Notes under the pieces: model-generated
The model's input: only the letters and a program-made list of their open reading frames with translations
Databases searched by the model: none
Told to the model about the DNA's origin: nothing
Shown: positions 27,410 to 35,623 of the stretch, one piece after another
How positions within the stretch are numbered: the stretch's first letter is position 1
Layout: every line of letters begins with the position of its first letter
Assembly (NCBI RefSeq): GCF_014076495.1
Contig: NZ_CP043575.1
Span: 620,001-684,000, forward strand
Length of the DNA stretch: 64,000 nt
From: Comamonas koreensis
Lineage (GTDB): Bacteria; Pseudomonadota; Gammaproteobacteria; Burkholderiales; Burkholderiaceae_C
Reading direction: 5' to 3'
Translations under genes and position numbers: made by a program

Positions 27410-28285
27410 TTGAAGCAATCGCTGAGTTCTTTGCAGATCGACGTCGCGCGCCAGCTGACGGCGCTGATGCATGGCGGCCGCTGGCGCGTGGGCGACCGCA
27501 TCTCCGACCTGCACCTGGCCGATGAGCTCAAGGTCTCGCGCACGCCGGTGCGCCAGGCGCTGATGCTGCTGACGGCCCAGGGCCTGGTGGCCTACCACCC
27601 GGGCCGGGGTTTTCGGGTCGAACGCGTTCCCGATGGCGACGATGCGCTGGAACAGCTGGTGCCCCCTTCTGAGGCCGAGGCGCTGTACAGCCAGATCATG
27701 AACCACCGCGCCAGCGGCCAGCTGGCCGGCGAAGTCTCCGAGGCGCAGCTGGTGGAGCTGTTTGGCGTGACCCGGGGCGCCGTGCGCCGCGTGCTGATGC
27801 GCTTTGCCGCCGAGGGCCTGACCGAGCGCCTGCCCGGCCATGGCTGGCGTTTTACCGAGAGCCTGGACAACCCCCAGGCCGTGCATGAGAGCTATGATTT
27901 TCGGCTCATCGTCGAGTGCGGCGCACTCAAGATGGCGGACTTTGCGCCCGATCCCGAGCAGCTGCAGCAGCTGTTCCGCGAGCAGTCAGATATCTTGCAG
28001 ATGCCCGTTGAGCAGCTGCGCCAGGATGTGTGGTTCAAGGCCAATGCGAATTTCCACGAAACCCTGGTGTCCTGGTCGCGCAACCGCTTTTTGATCGAGT
28101 CGGTGCGCCGGCAGAACTCGCTGCGCAAGATCTCGGAGTTTGCGCATTTCAGCCATTTGAGCGAGCAGCACATCCGCCAGGCCTGCACCGACCACCTGGG
28201 CATTCTCAAGGCGCTCAAGGAAGGCGATGCCGACTATGCCGCGGCGCTGCTGCGCCGGCATATTTCGCGCTCGGCGGAGATCTAA
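27410..28285 (+). CDS. GntR-type regulator with two tandem winged helices
   Basis: A 291-residue regulator. The first winged HTH (about 10-71) is classical GntR: ISDLHLADELKVSRTPVRQAL then LTAQGLVAYHPGRGFRV. A second, similar winged HTH follows at about 88-149 (LAGEVSEAQLVELFGVTRGAVRRVL, then FAAEGLTERLPGHGWRF). Residues 155-290 resemble an FCD-type ligand domain (ESYDFRLIVECGAL, FHETLVSWSRNRFL, DHLGILKALKEGD). One winged helix is the norm. It is divergent from the C45/ABC operon and likely controls it. Confidence 0.85.
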   Translation: MKQSLSSLQIDVARQLTALMHGGRWRVGDRISDLHLADELKVSRTPVRQALMLLTAQGLVAYHPGRGFRVERVPDGDDALEQLVPPSEAEALYSQIMNHRASGQLAGEVSEAQLVELFGVTRGAVRRVLMRFAAEGLTERLPGHGWRFTESLDNPQAVHESYDFRLIVECGALKMADFAPDPEQLQQLFREQSDILQMPVEQLRQDVWFKANANFHETLVSWSRNRFLIESVRRQNSLRKISEFAHFSHLSEQHIRQACTDHLGILKALKEGDADYAAALLRRHISRSAEI

Positions 28286-28294
28286 AAACAGGGT

Positions 28295-29041
28295 CTAGGT
28301 TTTTTCCAGGTCCGCCTTGGGCGCGCGCAGCTCGTTCTCGCTCATACCCCGGCGCCAGTAGGCCACGATCAGCTGCTCCTGCTTGCCCAGCCCCAGGCTG
28401 TCCACTGCCCAGGCGCGCAGCGCCTGCGCGGTGGCAAACTCGGCGCCTACCCATAAAAAGCGGCTGGCGCCTTCAATGGCTTGTGCGGCGCTCCAATCCA
28501 GTGCTTGCACCGCCCGCTGCAGCTGCTCGCCGGTGCCTGCAGCTGCGCCTGCGCGGTACAGCCAATGCCACTGCATGCCGGGTGGCAGGCGTATGTCGAT
28601 CGCGTCCTGCGGGTCGGCTATCTCGCAAACCACATGGCCGCGCGTGCTGGCAGGCAGCCGCTCTGCGATGCGGGCCAGTGCGGGCAGCGCGCTGTCGTCA
28701 CCAGCGAGCACCATCCAGTCGGCAATGCGGGCCGTGCGGCCACCGGGTTTGAGGATCTCGACACAGTCGCCGACCTGCGCCTGCTGGGCCCTGCAGGCGC
28801 CCGGGCCGGCATCGGCATGCAGCAAGAAATCGATCTCCAGCCATTGCGCATCGGCATCGAAGGCGCGGACGGTGTAGACGCGTGTGCTGCTGGCGCCGTC
28901 GCGTTGCGGCGATGGAAACACCAGGCGGCAGTGGATGTTGTCGTGCTGGCAAAAAGGCGCCAGCTGCGCGCCGGCAAAGCGGATGCGGCGGTAGCCGGCA
29001 GAGGGGGAGGCGAGGGAGAGAACCTGGAGAGTCGAAGGCAT
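28295..29041 (-). CDS. Siderophore-interacting FAD-binding protein
   Basis: A ViuB-like ferric-siderophore reductase of 248 residues. The FAD-binding signature RVYTVR, the pyrophosphate/NADP segment MVLAGDDSALPALARIAERLP and the late YWRRGMSENEL are all typical. It would release iron from imported siderophores in the cytoplasm. I chose ATG 29041 (MPSTLQVLSL) because the family homology starts there; a GTG at 29098 would add 19 residues. It converges on the GntR gene 10 bp away, and no siderophore transporter is in the window. Confidence 0.82.
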   Translation of the reverse strand: MPSTLQVLSLASPSAGYRRIRFAGAQLAPFCQHDNIHCRLVFPSPQRDGASSTRVYTVRAFDADAQWLEIDFLLHADAGPGACRAQQAQVGDCVEILKPGGRTARIADWMVLAGDDSALPALARIAERLPASTRGHVVCEIADPQDAIDIRLPPGMQWHWLYRAGAAAGTGEQLQRAVQALDWSAAQAIEGASRFLWVGAEFATAQALRAWAVDSLGLGKQEQLIVAYWRRGMSENELRAPKADLEKT

Positions 29042-29155
29042 GCCGCAGTCAGGAGACAAGACGAGAAAGTGGGTGGCCGCTGGCGCCGTGCTGGACACCA
29101 GAATGCCGAGCGGCCATTATGCGGGCGCTCCTGCGCTTGGCCCGTCTCCCTCAGC

Positions 29156-30145
29156 TCAGGCCTGGCTCAGATCAAACCCGCCTGCAGGCTTCTCACCCGC
29201 CAGCACCTGCAGTAGGTTGCTGGTCGCCATCTCGGCCATCGCGTGGCGCGTCTCGTGCGTGGCCGATCCGATATGCGGCAGCGCCACCACCTTGGCATGG
29301 GTGCGCAGGGGCGATTCGACCGGCAGCGGTTCGGTGGCAAACACATCCAGGCCGGCTGCGCGGATCTGGTCGGTATCGAGCGCATGCAGCAAGGCGGCCT
29401 CATCGACGATCGCGCCGCGCGAGCCGTTGATGACGATGGCGCTGGGCTTCATCATCGCAAAGGCGTCAGCCCCCAGCAGGTGCTTGGTCTCGGGGGTCGA
29501 TGGCACCACGGAGACGACAAAATCTGCCTCGCGCAGCAGCGCATCGCGCGCCACATAATGCACCTGGCCGGCCAGCGTGCCCAATTCGCTCTCGGGCACC
29601 ACGCTGCGGTTGTTGTAGAGCACGCGCATGCCAAAGCCCAGCGCCGCGCGCCGGGCGAGCGCCATGCCGATGCGGCCCATGCCCAGAATGCCCAGCGTCT
29701 TGCCATGCACATCCCAGCCAAACAGCTCTTCGCCAATATTGCGCTGCCATTGGCCCGAGCGCACATACATCGCCAGCTCCGGAATGCGGCGGCTGGTGGC
29801 CATCAGCAGCGCAAAGATGGTGTCGGCCGTCGTCTCCGTCAGCACGCCAGGCGTGTGGCACAGCGCAATGCCGCGCTCGCGCAGCGATGCCAGCGGGTAG
29901 TTGTCCACCCCCACCGAGATGCTGGAGATCACCCGCAGCTGCGGTGCTTCATCGAGCAGCGCATCGGTGATCGGGTAGCTCGAGCCGATCAGTGCCTGGG
30001 CCTGGGGCAGCGCTGCAAAAAACGCATCGCGCTGCGCTGCGATGCGCGGGTTGGCCACGGTCACGTCATGCGCGGCTTGCAGGCGGGCCAGTTGGTCCTC
30101 GGGCAGTTCACGAAAAACCAAAATCTGGTGGCGGTTGCTGCTCAT
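29156..30145 (-). CDS. kguD: D-2-hydroxyacid dehydrogenase, 2-ketogluconate-6-phosphate reductase-like
   Basis: A 329-residue NAD(P)-dependent D-isomer-specific dehydrogenase with the dinucleotide motif GMGRIG (155-160) and catalytic residues R243 (NGSRGAI), E272 (FATEPLP) and H291 (LPHIGSATH). ATG 30145 has AGGAG 7 bases upstream. The gene order epimerase - kinase - dehydrogenase and the PtxS-like control point to KguD, which reduces 2-keto-6-phosphogluconate to 6-phosphogluconate. On sequence alone glyoxylate/hydroxypyruvate reductase is an alternative. Confidence 0.8.
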   Translation of the reverse strand: MSSNRHQILVFRELPEDQLARLQAAHDVTVANPRIAAQRDAFFAALPQAQALIGSSYPITDALLDEAPQLRVISSISVGVDNYPLASLRERGIALCHTPGVLTETTADTIFALLMATSRRIPELAMYVRSGQWQRNIGEELFGWDVHGKTLGILGMGRIGMALARRAALGFGMRVLYNNRSVVPESELGTLAGQVHYVARDALLREADFVVSVVPSTPETKHLLGADAFAMMKPSAIVINGSRGAIVDEAALLHALDTDQIRAAGLDVFATEPLPVESPLRTHAKVVALPHIGSATHETRHAMAEMATSNLLQVLAGEKPAGGFDLSQA

Positions 30146-30168
30146 TGCTGCTCCTGGATGCGTTGAAA

Positions 30169-31119
30169 TCAATAGCCGGCGGCGGTCAAAGCTTCGCGGG
30201 TCGGCAAGCCTTCGGAGTCGCCCAGCACCTGCACCTGCAGCGCGCCAATCCAGCAGCCGCGCTTGACGGCATCGGCCACCGAGCGGCCGTCGAGCAGGCC
30301 GCTGATAACGCCCACCGCAAACGCGTCGCCGGCGCCCACGGTGTCCACCACCTTCTCGACCGGGCAGCCGGCCACATAGCCGGTACCGGCCTGGGCGTCA
30401 TCGTAGTAGGCACCTGCTTCGCCCAGCTTGACGACGACCAGGCTTGCGCCCTGGTCGCGGTAGAACCGGGCCACCGCTTCAGGCGTTTTGTGGCCGGTCA
30501 GCAGCTCGCCTTCGGCCAGGCCGGGGAAGACCCAGTCCGCGCCGGCAGCCAGCGCATTGATCTCGCGGCGCATCGTGGCCTCGTCCTGCCACAGGGTGGG
30601 GCGCAGGTTGGGGTCAAAGGAGATGGTGCTGCCCGCTGCGCGGGCGATTTGCAGCGTGCGCTGGGCAGTGGCCAGGCTGGTCTGCGAGATCGCGGCAAAC
30701 ACGCCGGTGGCGTGCAGGTGGCGGGCCGAGGCCAACCAGGGCTCATCGATGTCGGCCGGGGTCATCAGGCTGGCGGCCGAGCCCTTGCGGTGGTATTCCA
30801 CCTGTGGGTCGCTGCCGTCATCGCTGCGGCCCTTGATCTGGAAGCCGGTCTTTTGCGCCGGGTCCAGCACCACATGCTCGCAGTGCACGCCTTCGCTCTT
30901 CATCTGGTTGATGAGGTAGCGCGCCATCGAATCGGCACCCAGGCGGCTGGCCCAGTGGGTGTTGAAGCCCAGGCGTGCCATGCCGGTGGCCACATTGATC
31001 TCGGCGCCTGCAATGCGCTTGGTAAAGAACTCAGCGTTCTCCAGCGGGCCGGCGCGGTCGGCAATCAGCAGCATCATCGCTTCGCCAAAGGTGGCGACAT
31101 CAAAGGTCTTGGTGGTCAT
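30169..31119 (-). CDS. kguK: PfkB-family sugar kinase, 2-ketogluconate kinase-like
   Basis: A 316-residue ribokinase-family kinase. The N-terminus FDVATFGEAMMLLIADRAGPL and the ATP/catalytic signature DTVGAGDAFAVGVISGLL are diagnostic; NVATGMARLGF is the sugar-binding part. The best context match is KguK, which phosphorylates 2-ketogluconate; 2-keto-3-deoxygluconate kinase is the main alternative, since the two are hard to separate by eye. It lies between the KguE-like gene (49 bp) and the KguD-like gene (23 bp). Confidence 0.8.
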   Translation of the reverse strand: MTTKTFDVATFGEAMMLLIADRAGPLENAEFFTKRIAGAEINVATGMARLGFNTHWASRLGADSMARYLINQMKSEGVHCEHVVLDPAQKTGFQIKGRSDDGSDPQVEYHRKGSAASLMTPADIDEPWLASARHLHATGVFAAISQTSLATAQRTLQIARAAGSTISFDPNLRPTLWQDEATMRREINALAAGADWVFPGLAEGELLTGHKTPEAVARFYRDQGASLVVVKLGEAGAYYDDAQAGTGYVAGCPVEKVVDTVGAGDAFAVGVISGLLDGRSVADAVKRGCWIGALQVQVLGDSEGLPTREALTAAGY

Positions 31120-31168
31120 GGCCGTGTCTCTCTTGGGTGCTGGTAGCTGTTGGTTTGTTGGGAGCTGA

Positions 31169-31981
31169 TCAGGAGGCCTTGGCCTGCAGTGCCGTGGCGT
31201 CGCGCAGCACGGCCAGCTCCTGCTGGGTGACGGCGACCAGGTCGTCGCCGATCAGCGGGTACTCGATGGCGCGGGGTGCATCGCTGGGCAGCGCGCGCAA
31301 AATGGCGCGCCAGGCCGCTGCCGATTCGGCCAGCGGCACGGCCACCCATTTGGCGGGCAGGCGTTGCACGCCCTTGGCATGCACATAGGCCACGCGGCTG
31401 CCAAACAGCTGGGCCGCTTGCAGTGCGCATTCGCCCAGGTAGTGCCAGTTGCCCATGTCAAAGGTCATCGGCAAGCTCAGGCCAGCGGCATCGGCAGCGG
31501 CAAAGAAGCGCTGCAGTGCCTGCACGGTGCCGGCGGCCGTGGTCTGGTCGTTCTCGATCAGCAAGGTGAGGCCCGCGCCATCGATGGCGATCTTGAGCGC
31601 CGCAAAGCCCTGGGCCGAATGTGCGACCGATTGGCTGGCAAAGCCGCCGATCGACATCTTGAGCCAGGTGGCGCCCAAGGTATGGCTGGCGGCTATCGCG
31701 TGTTGCACGGCGGCGGTGTTCAGGCTGCCGTCCATCGCAAACAGCGGCTGGGGGCAGGAGTAGACCAGGTCCAGCTGGTGCGCGCGGCCATAGGCGGCCA
31801 GCGCGGGCAGTTCCTGGGCGGCATTCAGCAGCAGCTCTTCGCGCACTTCATAGCCGTTGGCGCCTGCGCGGTGCGAGAGCCGGGCAAAGTAGAGCTGGCC
31901 GTGGCGGCGCACTTCGGCATTGCCAAAGGAGGTGAGGGAGATCAGCGCGGGCGAGCCCGCGTTTTGCAAAGACAAGGCCAT
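31169..31981 (-). CDS. kguE: Sugar-phosphate isomerase/epimerase TIM-barrel protein, KguE-like
   Basis: A 270-residue AP-endonuclease-2-type TIM barrel. LISLTSFGNAEVRRHGQ and GANGYEVREELL resemble the KguE proteins of pseudomonad 2-ketogluconate operons. The metal-site glutamate and the TFDMGNWHYLGE segment are visible. KguE's exact reaction is not firmly known; it is required for or associated with 2-ketogluconate use. ATG 31981 starts the homology. It follows the ABC ATPase gene by about 150 bp. Confidence 0.8.
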   Translation of the reverse strand: MALSLQNAGSPALISLTSFGNAEVRRHGQLYFARLSHRAGANGYEVREELLLNAAQELPALAAYGRAHQLDLVYSCPQPLFAMDGSLNTAAVQHAIAASHTLGATWLKMSIGGFASQSVAHSAQGFAALKIAIDGAGLTLLIENDQTTAAGTVQALQRFFAAADAAGLSLPMTFDMGNWHYLGECALQAAQLFGSRVAYVHAKGVQRLPAKWVAVPLAESAAAWRAILRALPSDAPRAIEYPLIGDDLVAVTQQELAVLRDATALQAKAS

Positions 31982-32132
31982 GGTTGTTATCTGTAGTGGC
32001 CGTTGGCGCCCGCCGGCCGGCGGGGCGCTAGCAGCGATCAAGGAAGTCGTGGTGCACAGTGTTCGGTTGCGGCATGGGCGTTGTACGGGCCCAGGGGCGT
32101 GGCGCTGGCGCGCCCCCCGCGCCGCCACACCA

Positions 32133-32888
32133 TCAATGGTTGCTGAGAATCTGGCCCAGGAACTGCTGGGTCTTGGGGTGCTGCGGGTTGTCAAAGAACG
32201 CGGCCGGTGGGCCTTGCTCGATGATCTTGCCGTCGGCCATGAAGATCACGCGGTCGGCCACGCTGCGGGCAAAGCCCATTTCATGGGTCACGCAGAGCAT
32301 GGTCATGCCGTCTTCAGCCAGGCCGATCATGGTGTCCAGCACTTCCTTGACCATCTCGGGGTCAAGCGCCGAGGTGGGCTCGTCAAACAGCATGATCTTG
32401 GGGGCCATGCACAGCGCGCGGGCAATCGCTACGCGCTGCTGCTGGCCGCCCGACAGCTGGCTGGGGTACTTGTCCGCCTGGTCCGGAATGCGCACCCGCG
32501 TCAGGTAGTGCATCGCGCGCTCCTGCGCCTCGGCCTTGCTCAGGCCGCGCGAGCGCATTGGCGCCAGCATGCAGTTCTCGACAATCGTCAGGTGCGGGAA
32601 CAGGTTGAACTGCTGGAACACCATGCCCACTTCCTTGCGGATGGTGTCGATCGCCTTGCTGTCACCCGTCAGGTCCGTGCCGTCCACGGTGATCTGGCCC
32701 TTTTGGATGGCTTCGAGCCGGTTGATGCAGCGGATCATCGTCGACTTGCCCGAGCCCGAAGGCCCGCAGATGACGATACGCTCGCCGGCACGCACGTCGA
32801 GGTTGATATCGGTCAGCACCTGGAAGTTGCCATACCATTTCTCGACGCCTTGGAGGCGAATGATGGGTGCTTGCGAAGGGGTCGTCAT
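32133..32888 (-). CDS. Polar amino-acid-type ABC transporter ATPase
   Basis: A 251-residue GlnQ/ArtP-type ATPase: Walker A GPSGSGKS at 42-49, Q-loop [11 protein letters not shown], signature LSGGQ at 145-149 and Walker [17 protein letters not shown]. It should serve the two permeases and the binding protein encoded upstream, although about 310 bp of repeat-filled DNA separates it from them. Start 32888 ([12 protein letters not shown]) has no strong ribosome-binding site. Confidence 0.93.
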   Translation of the reverse strand: MTTPSQAPIIRLQGVEKWYGNFQVLTDINLDVRAGERIVICGPSGSGKSTMIRCINRLEAIQKGQITVDGTDLTGDSKAIDTIRKEVGMVFQQFNLFPHLTIVENCMLAPMRSRGLSKAEAQERAMHYLTRVRIPDQADKYPSQLSGGQQQRVAIARALCMAPKIMLFDEPTSALDPEMVKEVLDTMIGLAEDGMTMLCVTHEMGFARSVADRVIFMADGKIIEQGPPAAFFDNPQHPKTQQFLGQILSNH

Positions 32889-32940
32889 AAAGCAGTCTTG
32901 TCGTGTGTGATGAGCGTTTGCACGAGGCGGGTTGGATGCG

Positions 32941-32991
32941 CGGGACGGCCAGCTAGGGCCGCCCCGACGCAAAGGCCGTCGTCCCCCTCTT
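32941..32991. repeat. GC-rich intergenic repeat, left half of interrupted copy
   Basis: Contains CGGGACG then GGGCCGCCCC and GGCCGTCGTCCCCCT, matching in order the uninterrupted copy at 34092-34172. The match stops at 32991, where the insert begins. Confidence 0.7.
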
Positions 32992-33154
32992 AGGGCGGCT
33001 CTGCAAAACTCCCTGCCTTGGTCTGAACGCGGGCTCGGGCGATTCGCTGTGTTGTCTTCCTTGTCAATAGCTCGCTATTGACTGCAAAAGACGCCTTGCG
33101 TCTCATCCCGATCCGCGTCCATCCCATGGGGCGAGGGTCTTGCAGAGCCTCCCT
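32992..33154. mobile_element. Small inverted-repeat-ended (MITE-like) insert, 163 bp
   Basis: The ends AGGGCGGCTCTGCAA (32992-33006) and TTGCAGAGCCTCCCT (33140-33154) are inverted repeats that agree at 14 of 15 positions. Inside is a perfect 9-bp palindromic stem, GTCAATAGC / GCTATTGAC, at 33063-33082 with a 2-base loop. It has no ORF and splits a GC-rich repeat found intact at 34092. I see no clear target duplication, so 'MITE-like' is an inference. Confidence 0.5.
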
Positions 33155-33183
33155 GGGGGAAGGCGCGCAGCGCCTCAGGGGGT
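33155..33183. repeat. GC-rich intergenic repeat, right half of interrupted copy
   Basis: GGGGGAAGGCGCGCAGCG followed by CCTCAGGGGG continues the repeat after the insert and aligns to the end of the copy at 34092-34172. Confidence 0.65.
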
Positions 33184-33197
33184 AGCCCGTTCTAGGG

Positions 33198-33989
33198 TTA
33201 GTCCAGTTTTGGCAGGTCAGCGCCCAACCACTTTTGGTACAGCTTGTTGAGCTCACCATTGGCGGTGTTCTTGGCGATAAAGGCGTTCACGGCTTCGGCC
33301 ACTTCGTCCTGGCCTGGGCGCAGGGCCACGGCCATGTTCTGCTGCAGCAGCTGGAACTTGTTCTCGAACTGGCCAGCAGGTGCGCGCTTGGCGATCTGGG
33401 CAGCCACGGTCACCGAGCAGCCGATGGCATCGACCTGGCCCGACAGCAGCGCTTGCATGGCCGATGCGTCGTCGTCAAAGCGGCGGATCTGCGTGCCTTC
33501 TGGCGCAGCCTTGGTGACGGCCACGTCCTGGGTGGAGGCACGTGCCACGCCCACGCGCAGGCCCTTGAGGTTTTCCGGGCCCTTGATGGCGGTCTTGGTC
33601 GCGCCAAACAGCACGATCGATGCGGCCGAGTAAGGCTTGGAGAACAGCACCTGCTTGGCGCGCTCAGGCGTGATGGCCAGCGAGGCGATCAGCATGTCGA
33701 CCTTGTTGGTCAGCAGGAAGGGGATGCGGTTGGGGCCGGTCACGGGCACGATCTCGGCGGTCACGCCCCATTCCTTGGCCAGCAGCTTGGCCACATCGGC
33801 GTCGTAGCCGTCAGGCTGGTTGCTGCCGTTCAGGATGCCGTAGGGCGGGAAGTCCACCAGCATGCCGATCGTAATCTTGCCCTTTTTCTTCAGATCGGCC
33901 AGCGACTGGGCCGATGCGGTCAGGGGCAACAGGGCGCTGGCAGCCAGGGCGGCAGCAGCGGAGGTGAAAGTGCGGCGGGAAATCTGCAT
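33198..33989 (-). CDS. ABC transporter solute-binding protein, family 3
   Basis: A 263-residue periplasmic binding protein of the polar amino acid type: signal region ISRRTFTSAAAALAASALLPL ending near ASA, then KKGKITIGMLVDFPPYG, GYDADVAKLLAKEWG and VDMLIASLAITPERA. The signal holds an RR pair resembling a TAT motif. I prefer ATG 33989 because AGGAG lies 8 bases upstream of it; the ATG at 33995 is only 2 bases from that site. Given the sugar-acid enzymes in the operon, the ligand may be 2-ketogluconate rather than an amino acid. Confidence 0.9.
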   Translation of the reverse strand: MQISRRTFTSAAAALAASALLPLTASAQSLADLKKKGKITIGMLVDFPPYGILNGSNQPDGYDADVAKLLAKEWGVTAEIVPVTGPNRIPFLLTNKVDMLIASLAITPERAKQVLFSKPYSAASIVLFGATKTAIKGPENLKGLRVGVARASTQDVAVTKAAPEGTQIRRFDDDASAMQALLSGQVDAIGCSVTVAAQIAKRAPAGQFENKFQLLQQNMAVALRPGQDEVAEAVNAFIAKNTANGELNKLYQKWLGADLPKLD

Positions 33990-34091
33990 GCTCATGTCTC
34001 CTAAGGGTTTAATAACGCAGCAAGAAGGGAAAAGGAATGAATACAGGCCTATCGTCAGAAGCACCCGCGTTGTTGCAGCAGGGCCCATCGG

Positions 34092-34172
34092 CGGGACGCC
34101 GAGCAAGGGCCGCCCCGCAGCAAGGGCGTCGTCCCCCCTGGGGGGAAGGCGCGTAAGCGACTCAGCGGGGTG
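34092..34172. repeat. GC-rich intergenic repeat, intact copy
   Basis: An 80-bp GC-rich stretch between the binding-protein and permease genes: CGGGACG, GGGCCGCCCC, GGGCGTCGTCCCCCC, GGGGGGAAGGCGCG and CTCAGCGGGG in order. The CCCCCC/GGGGGG core can fold back on itself. From memory, such elements recur between genes in Comamonadaceae genomes. A second, interrupted copy lies at 32941-33183. Confidence 0.65.
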
Positions 34173-34173
34173 T

Positions 34174-34815
34174 TCATCTGGCTTGGCGCTTCTCAAGGCG
34201 GCCCGCCCAGAGGGACAGCGGCCAGCACAGGATGAAGTAAACGGCACCGACGACACCGAACACCAGCATCGGCTGGAAGGTGGCGTTGTTGATGATCTGG
34301 CCGGCACGCGTGATCTCGGTAAAGCCGATGATGGCCGCCAGCGACGTGCCCTTGATGATCTGCACCAGGTAGCCCACGGTGGGGGCCACGGCAATCTTCA
34401 TCGCCTGGGGCAGCACGACGGCGCGCATGCGCCAGAAGTAGGACAGCGACAAGGCCTCGGCCGCTTCCCACTGGCCGCGTGGCACCGCCTGGATACAGCC
34501 GCGCCAGATTTCGCCCAGGAACGCGCCGCTGTTGAGAATCAGCGCCGCAGCGGCTGCCACCCAGGGGTTGATCTCAAAGCCCAGAATGGGCGCGCCAAAG
34601 AACACCAGGAACAGCTGCAGCAGCAGTGGCGTGCCCTGAAAAATCTGGGTAAAGGCGGTGGCAATGCCGCGCGCCAGGCCGTTCTCGGAGGTGCGCGACA
34701 GCGCAATCACCAGGCCCACCAGGGCGCCGCCAATAAAGGCGATCAGGGACAGGGCCACGGTCCACTTGGCCGCTTCCACGATGAACCACAACTCGGGCCA
34801 ACCAAAAGTACGCAT
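34174..34815 (-). CDS. ABC transporter permease, polar amino-acid (HisM/GlnP) type
   Basis: A 213-residue inner-membrane permease: the N-terminus FIVEAAKWTVALSLIAFIGGALVG, TPLLLQLFLVFFGAP, and the EAA loop region QWEAAEALSLSYFWRMRAVVLPQAMK. It pairs with the permease at 34834 to make the membrane channel. Its start lies 18 bp after the neighbour's stop. Confidence 0.93.
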   Translation of the reverse strand: MRTFGWPELWFIVEAAKWTVALSLIAFIGGALVGLVIALSRTSENGLARGIATAFTQIFQGTPLLLQLFLVFFGAPILGFEINPWVAAAAALILNSGAFLGEIWRGCIQAVPRGQWEAAEALSLSYFWRMRAVVLPQAMKIAVAPTVGYLVQIIKGTSLAAIIGFTEITRAGQIINNATFQPMLVFGVVGAVYFILCWPLSLWAGRLEKRQAR

Positions 34816-34833
34816 ATTTCTCTCCGAGGGGGC

Positions 34834-35505
34834 TTATCGGCGGTCTGGGTAGTTCAAGGCCATCTGGTAGATGAGCTTGAACAGCAGGTTGAAGGCCAGC
34901 GACAGCAGCAGGTAGATGGCGGCCACGACGATGTAGACCTCAAAGCTGCGGAAGGTCTCGGACTGGATGTTGGCGGCCACCGAGGTCAGGTCGTCGGCCG
35001 AGATCACAGACACCACGGCCGAGCTGAGCATCAGCAGGATGAACTGGCTGGTCAGCGCCGGGTAGATGGTCTTGAGCGCGGGCTTGAGGATCACAAAGCG
35101 GAAGATCTCCCAGCGCTTCAGATCCAGTGCCAGGCCCGCTTCTATCTGGCCCTTGGGGATGGACTCGATGCCGGCGCGGATGATCTCGGTCGCATAGGCG
35201 CCCAGGTTGACCACCATGGCCACCAGCGCGGCGGTTTGCGGCGACCAGCGCAGGCCGATGGCCGGCAGCGCAAAGAAGAAGAAAAACAACTGCACCAAAA
35301 AGGGCGTGTTGCGGATCAGCTCGATATAGGCATTGATGACAAAGCGCAGCGGCGCCGGGCCGGAGGTCTTGCCCCAGGCGCAGACGATAGCGACGGCCAG
35401 GCCGATGACCATGGCGAGAAAAGACAGCTGGATGGTCACCCAGGTGCCCTGCAATAGCTGCGGCCAGGCTGCCAGGACCTGGTCGAATTGGAACGTGTAG
35501 TTCAT
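34834..35505 (-). CDS. ABC transporter permease, polar amino-acid (HisQ/GlnP) type
   Basis: A 223-residue permease: LLQGTWVTIQLSFLAMVIGL, NTPFLVQLFFFFFALPAIGL and KGQIEAGLALDLKRWEIFRFVILKPAL. It is the first gene of the operon that runs through the binding protein, ATPase and KguE/K/D-like genes. A PtxS-type operator lies 17 bp upstream of its start. Confidence 0.93.
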   Translation of the reverse strand: MNYTFQFDQVLAAWPQLLQGTWVTIQLSFLAMVIGLAVAIVCAWGKTSGPAPLRFVINAYIELIRNTPFLVQLFFFFFALPAIGLRWSPQTAALVAMVVNLGAYATEIIRAGIESIPKGQIEAGLALDLKRWEIFRFVILKPALKTIYPALTSQFILLMLSSAVVSVISADDLTSVAANIQSETFRSFEVYIVVAAIYLLLSLAFNLLFKLIYQMALNYPDRR

Positions 35506-35521
35506 GGCGATGCGGCGCTTT

Positions 35522-35535
35522 TGAAACCGGTTTCA
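35522..35535. promoter_or_regulatory. PtxS-type operator, perfect palindrome
   Basis: TGAAACCGGTTTCA, a perfect 14-bp palindrome lying between the LacI gene end and the first ABC permease gene. It is identical to the operator described for Pseudomonas PtxS, the LacI-family repressor of 2-ketogluconate genes. Its place just upstream of the operon start fits repression of the downstream genes. Confidence 0.85.
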
Positions 35536-35623
35536 GTAGCGCCTCAGTTTAGCGCAAGGTTACGGAACGATTACTAGGGTTTGCCCTAGTTTGGTGCGTA
35601 ACGCTGTTTTTAGTGGTTTTGAA

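Larger units (their letters stand above)
32889..33197. other. Intra-operon gap filled with repeats
   Basis: About 310 bp without a gene between the ATPase and binding-protein genes. It holds the two halves of a GC-rich intergenic repeat (32941-32991 and 33155-33183) separated by an inverted-repeat-ended insert (32992-33154). No coding potential is evident. Confidence 0.7.
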
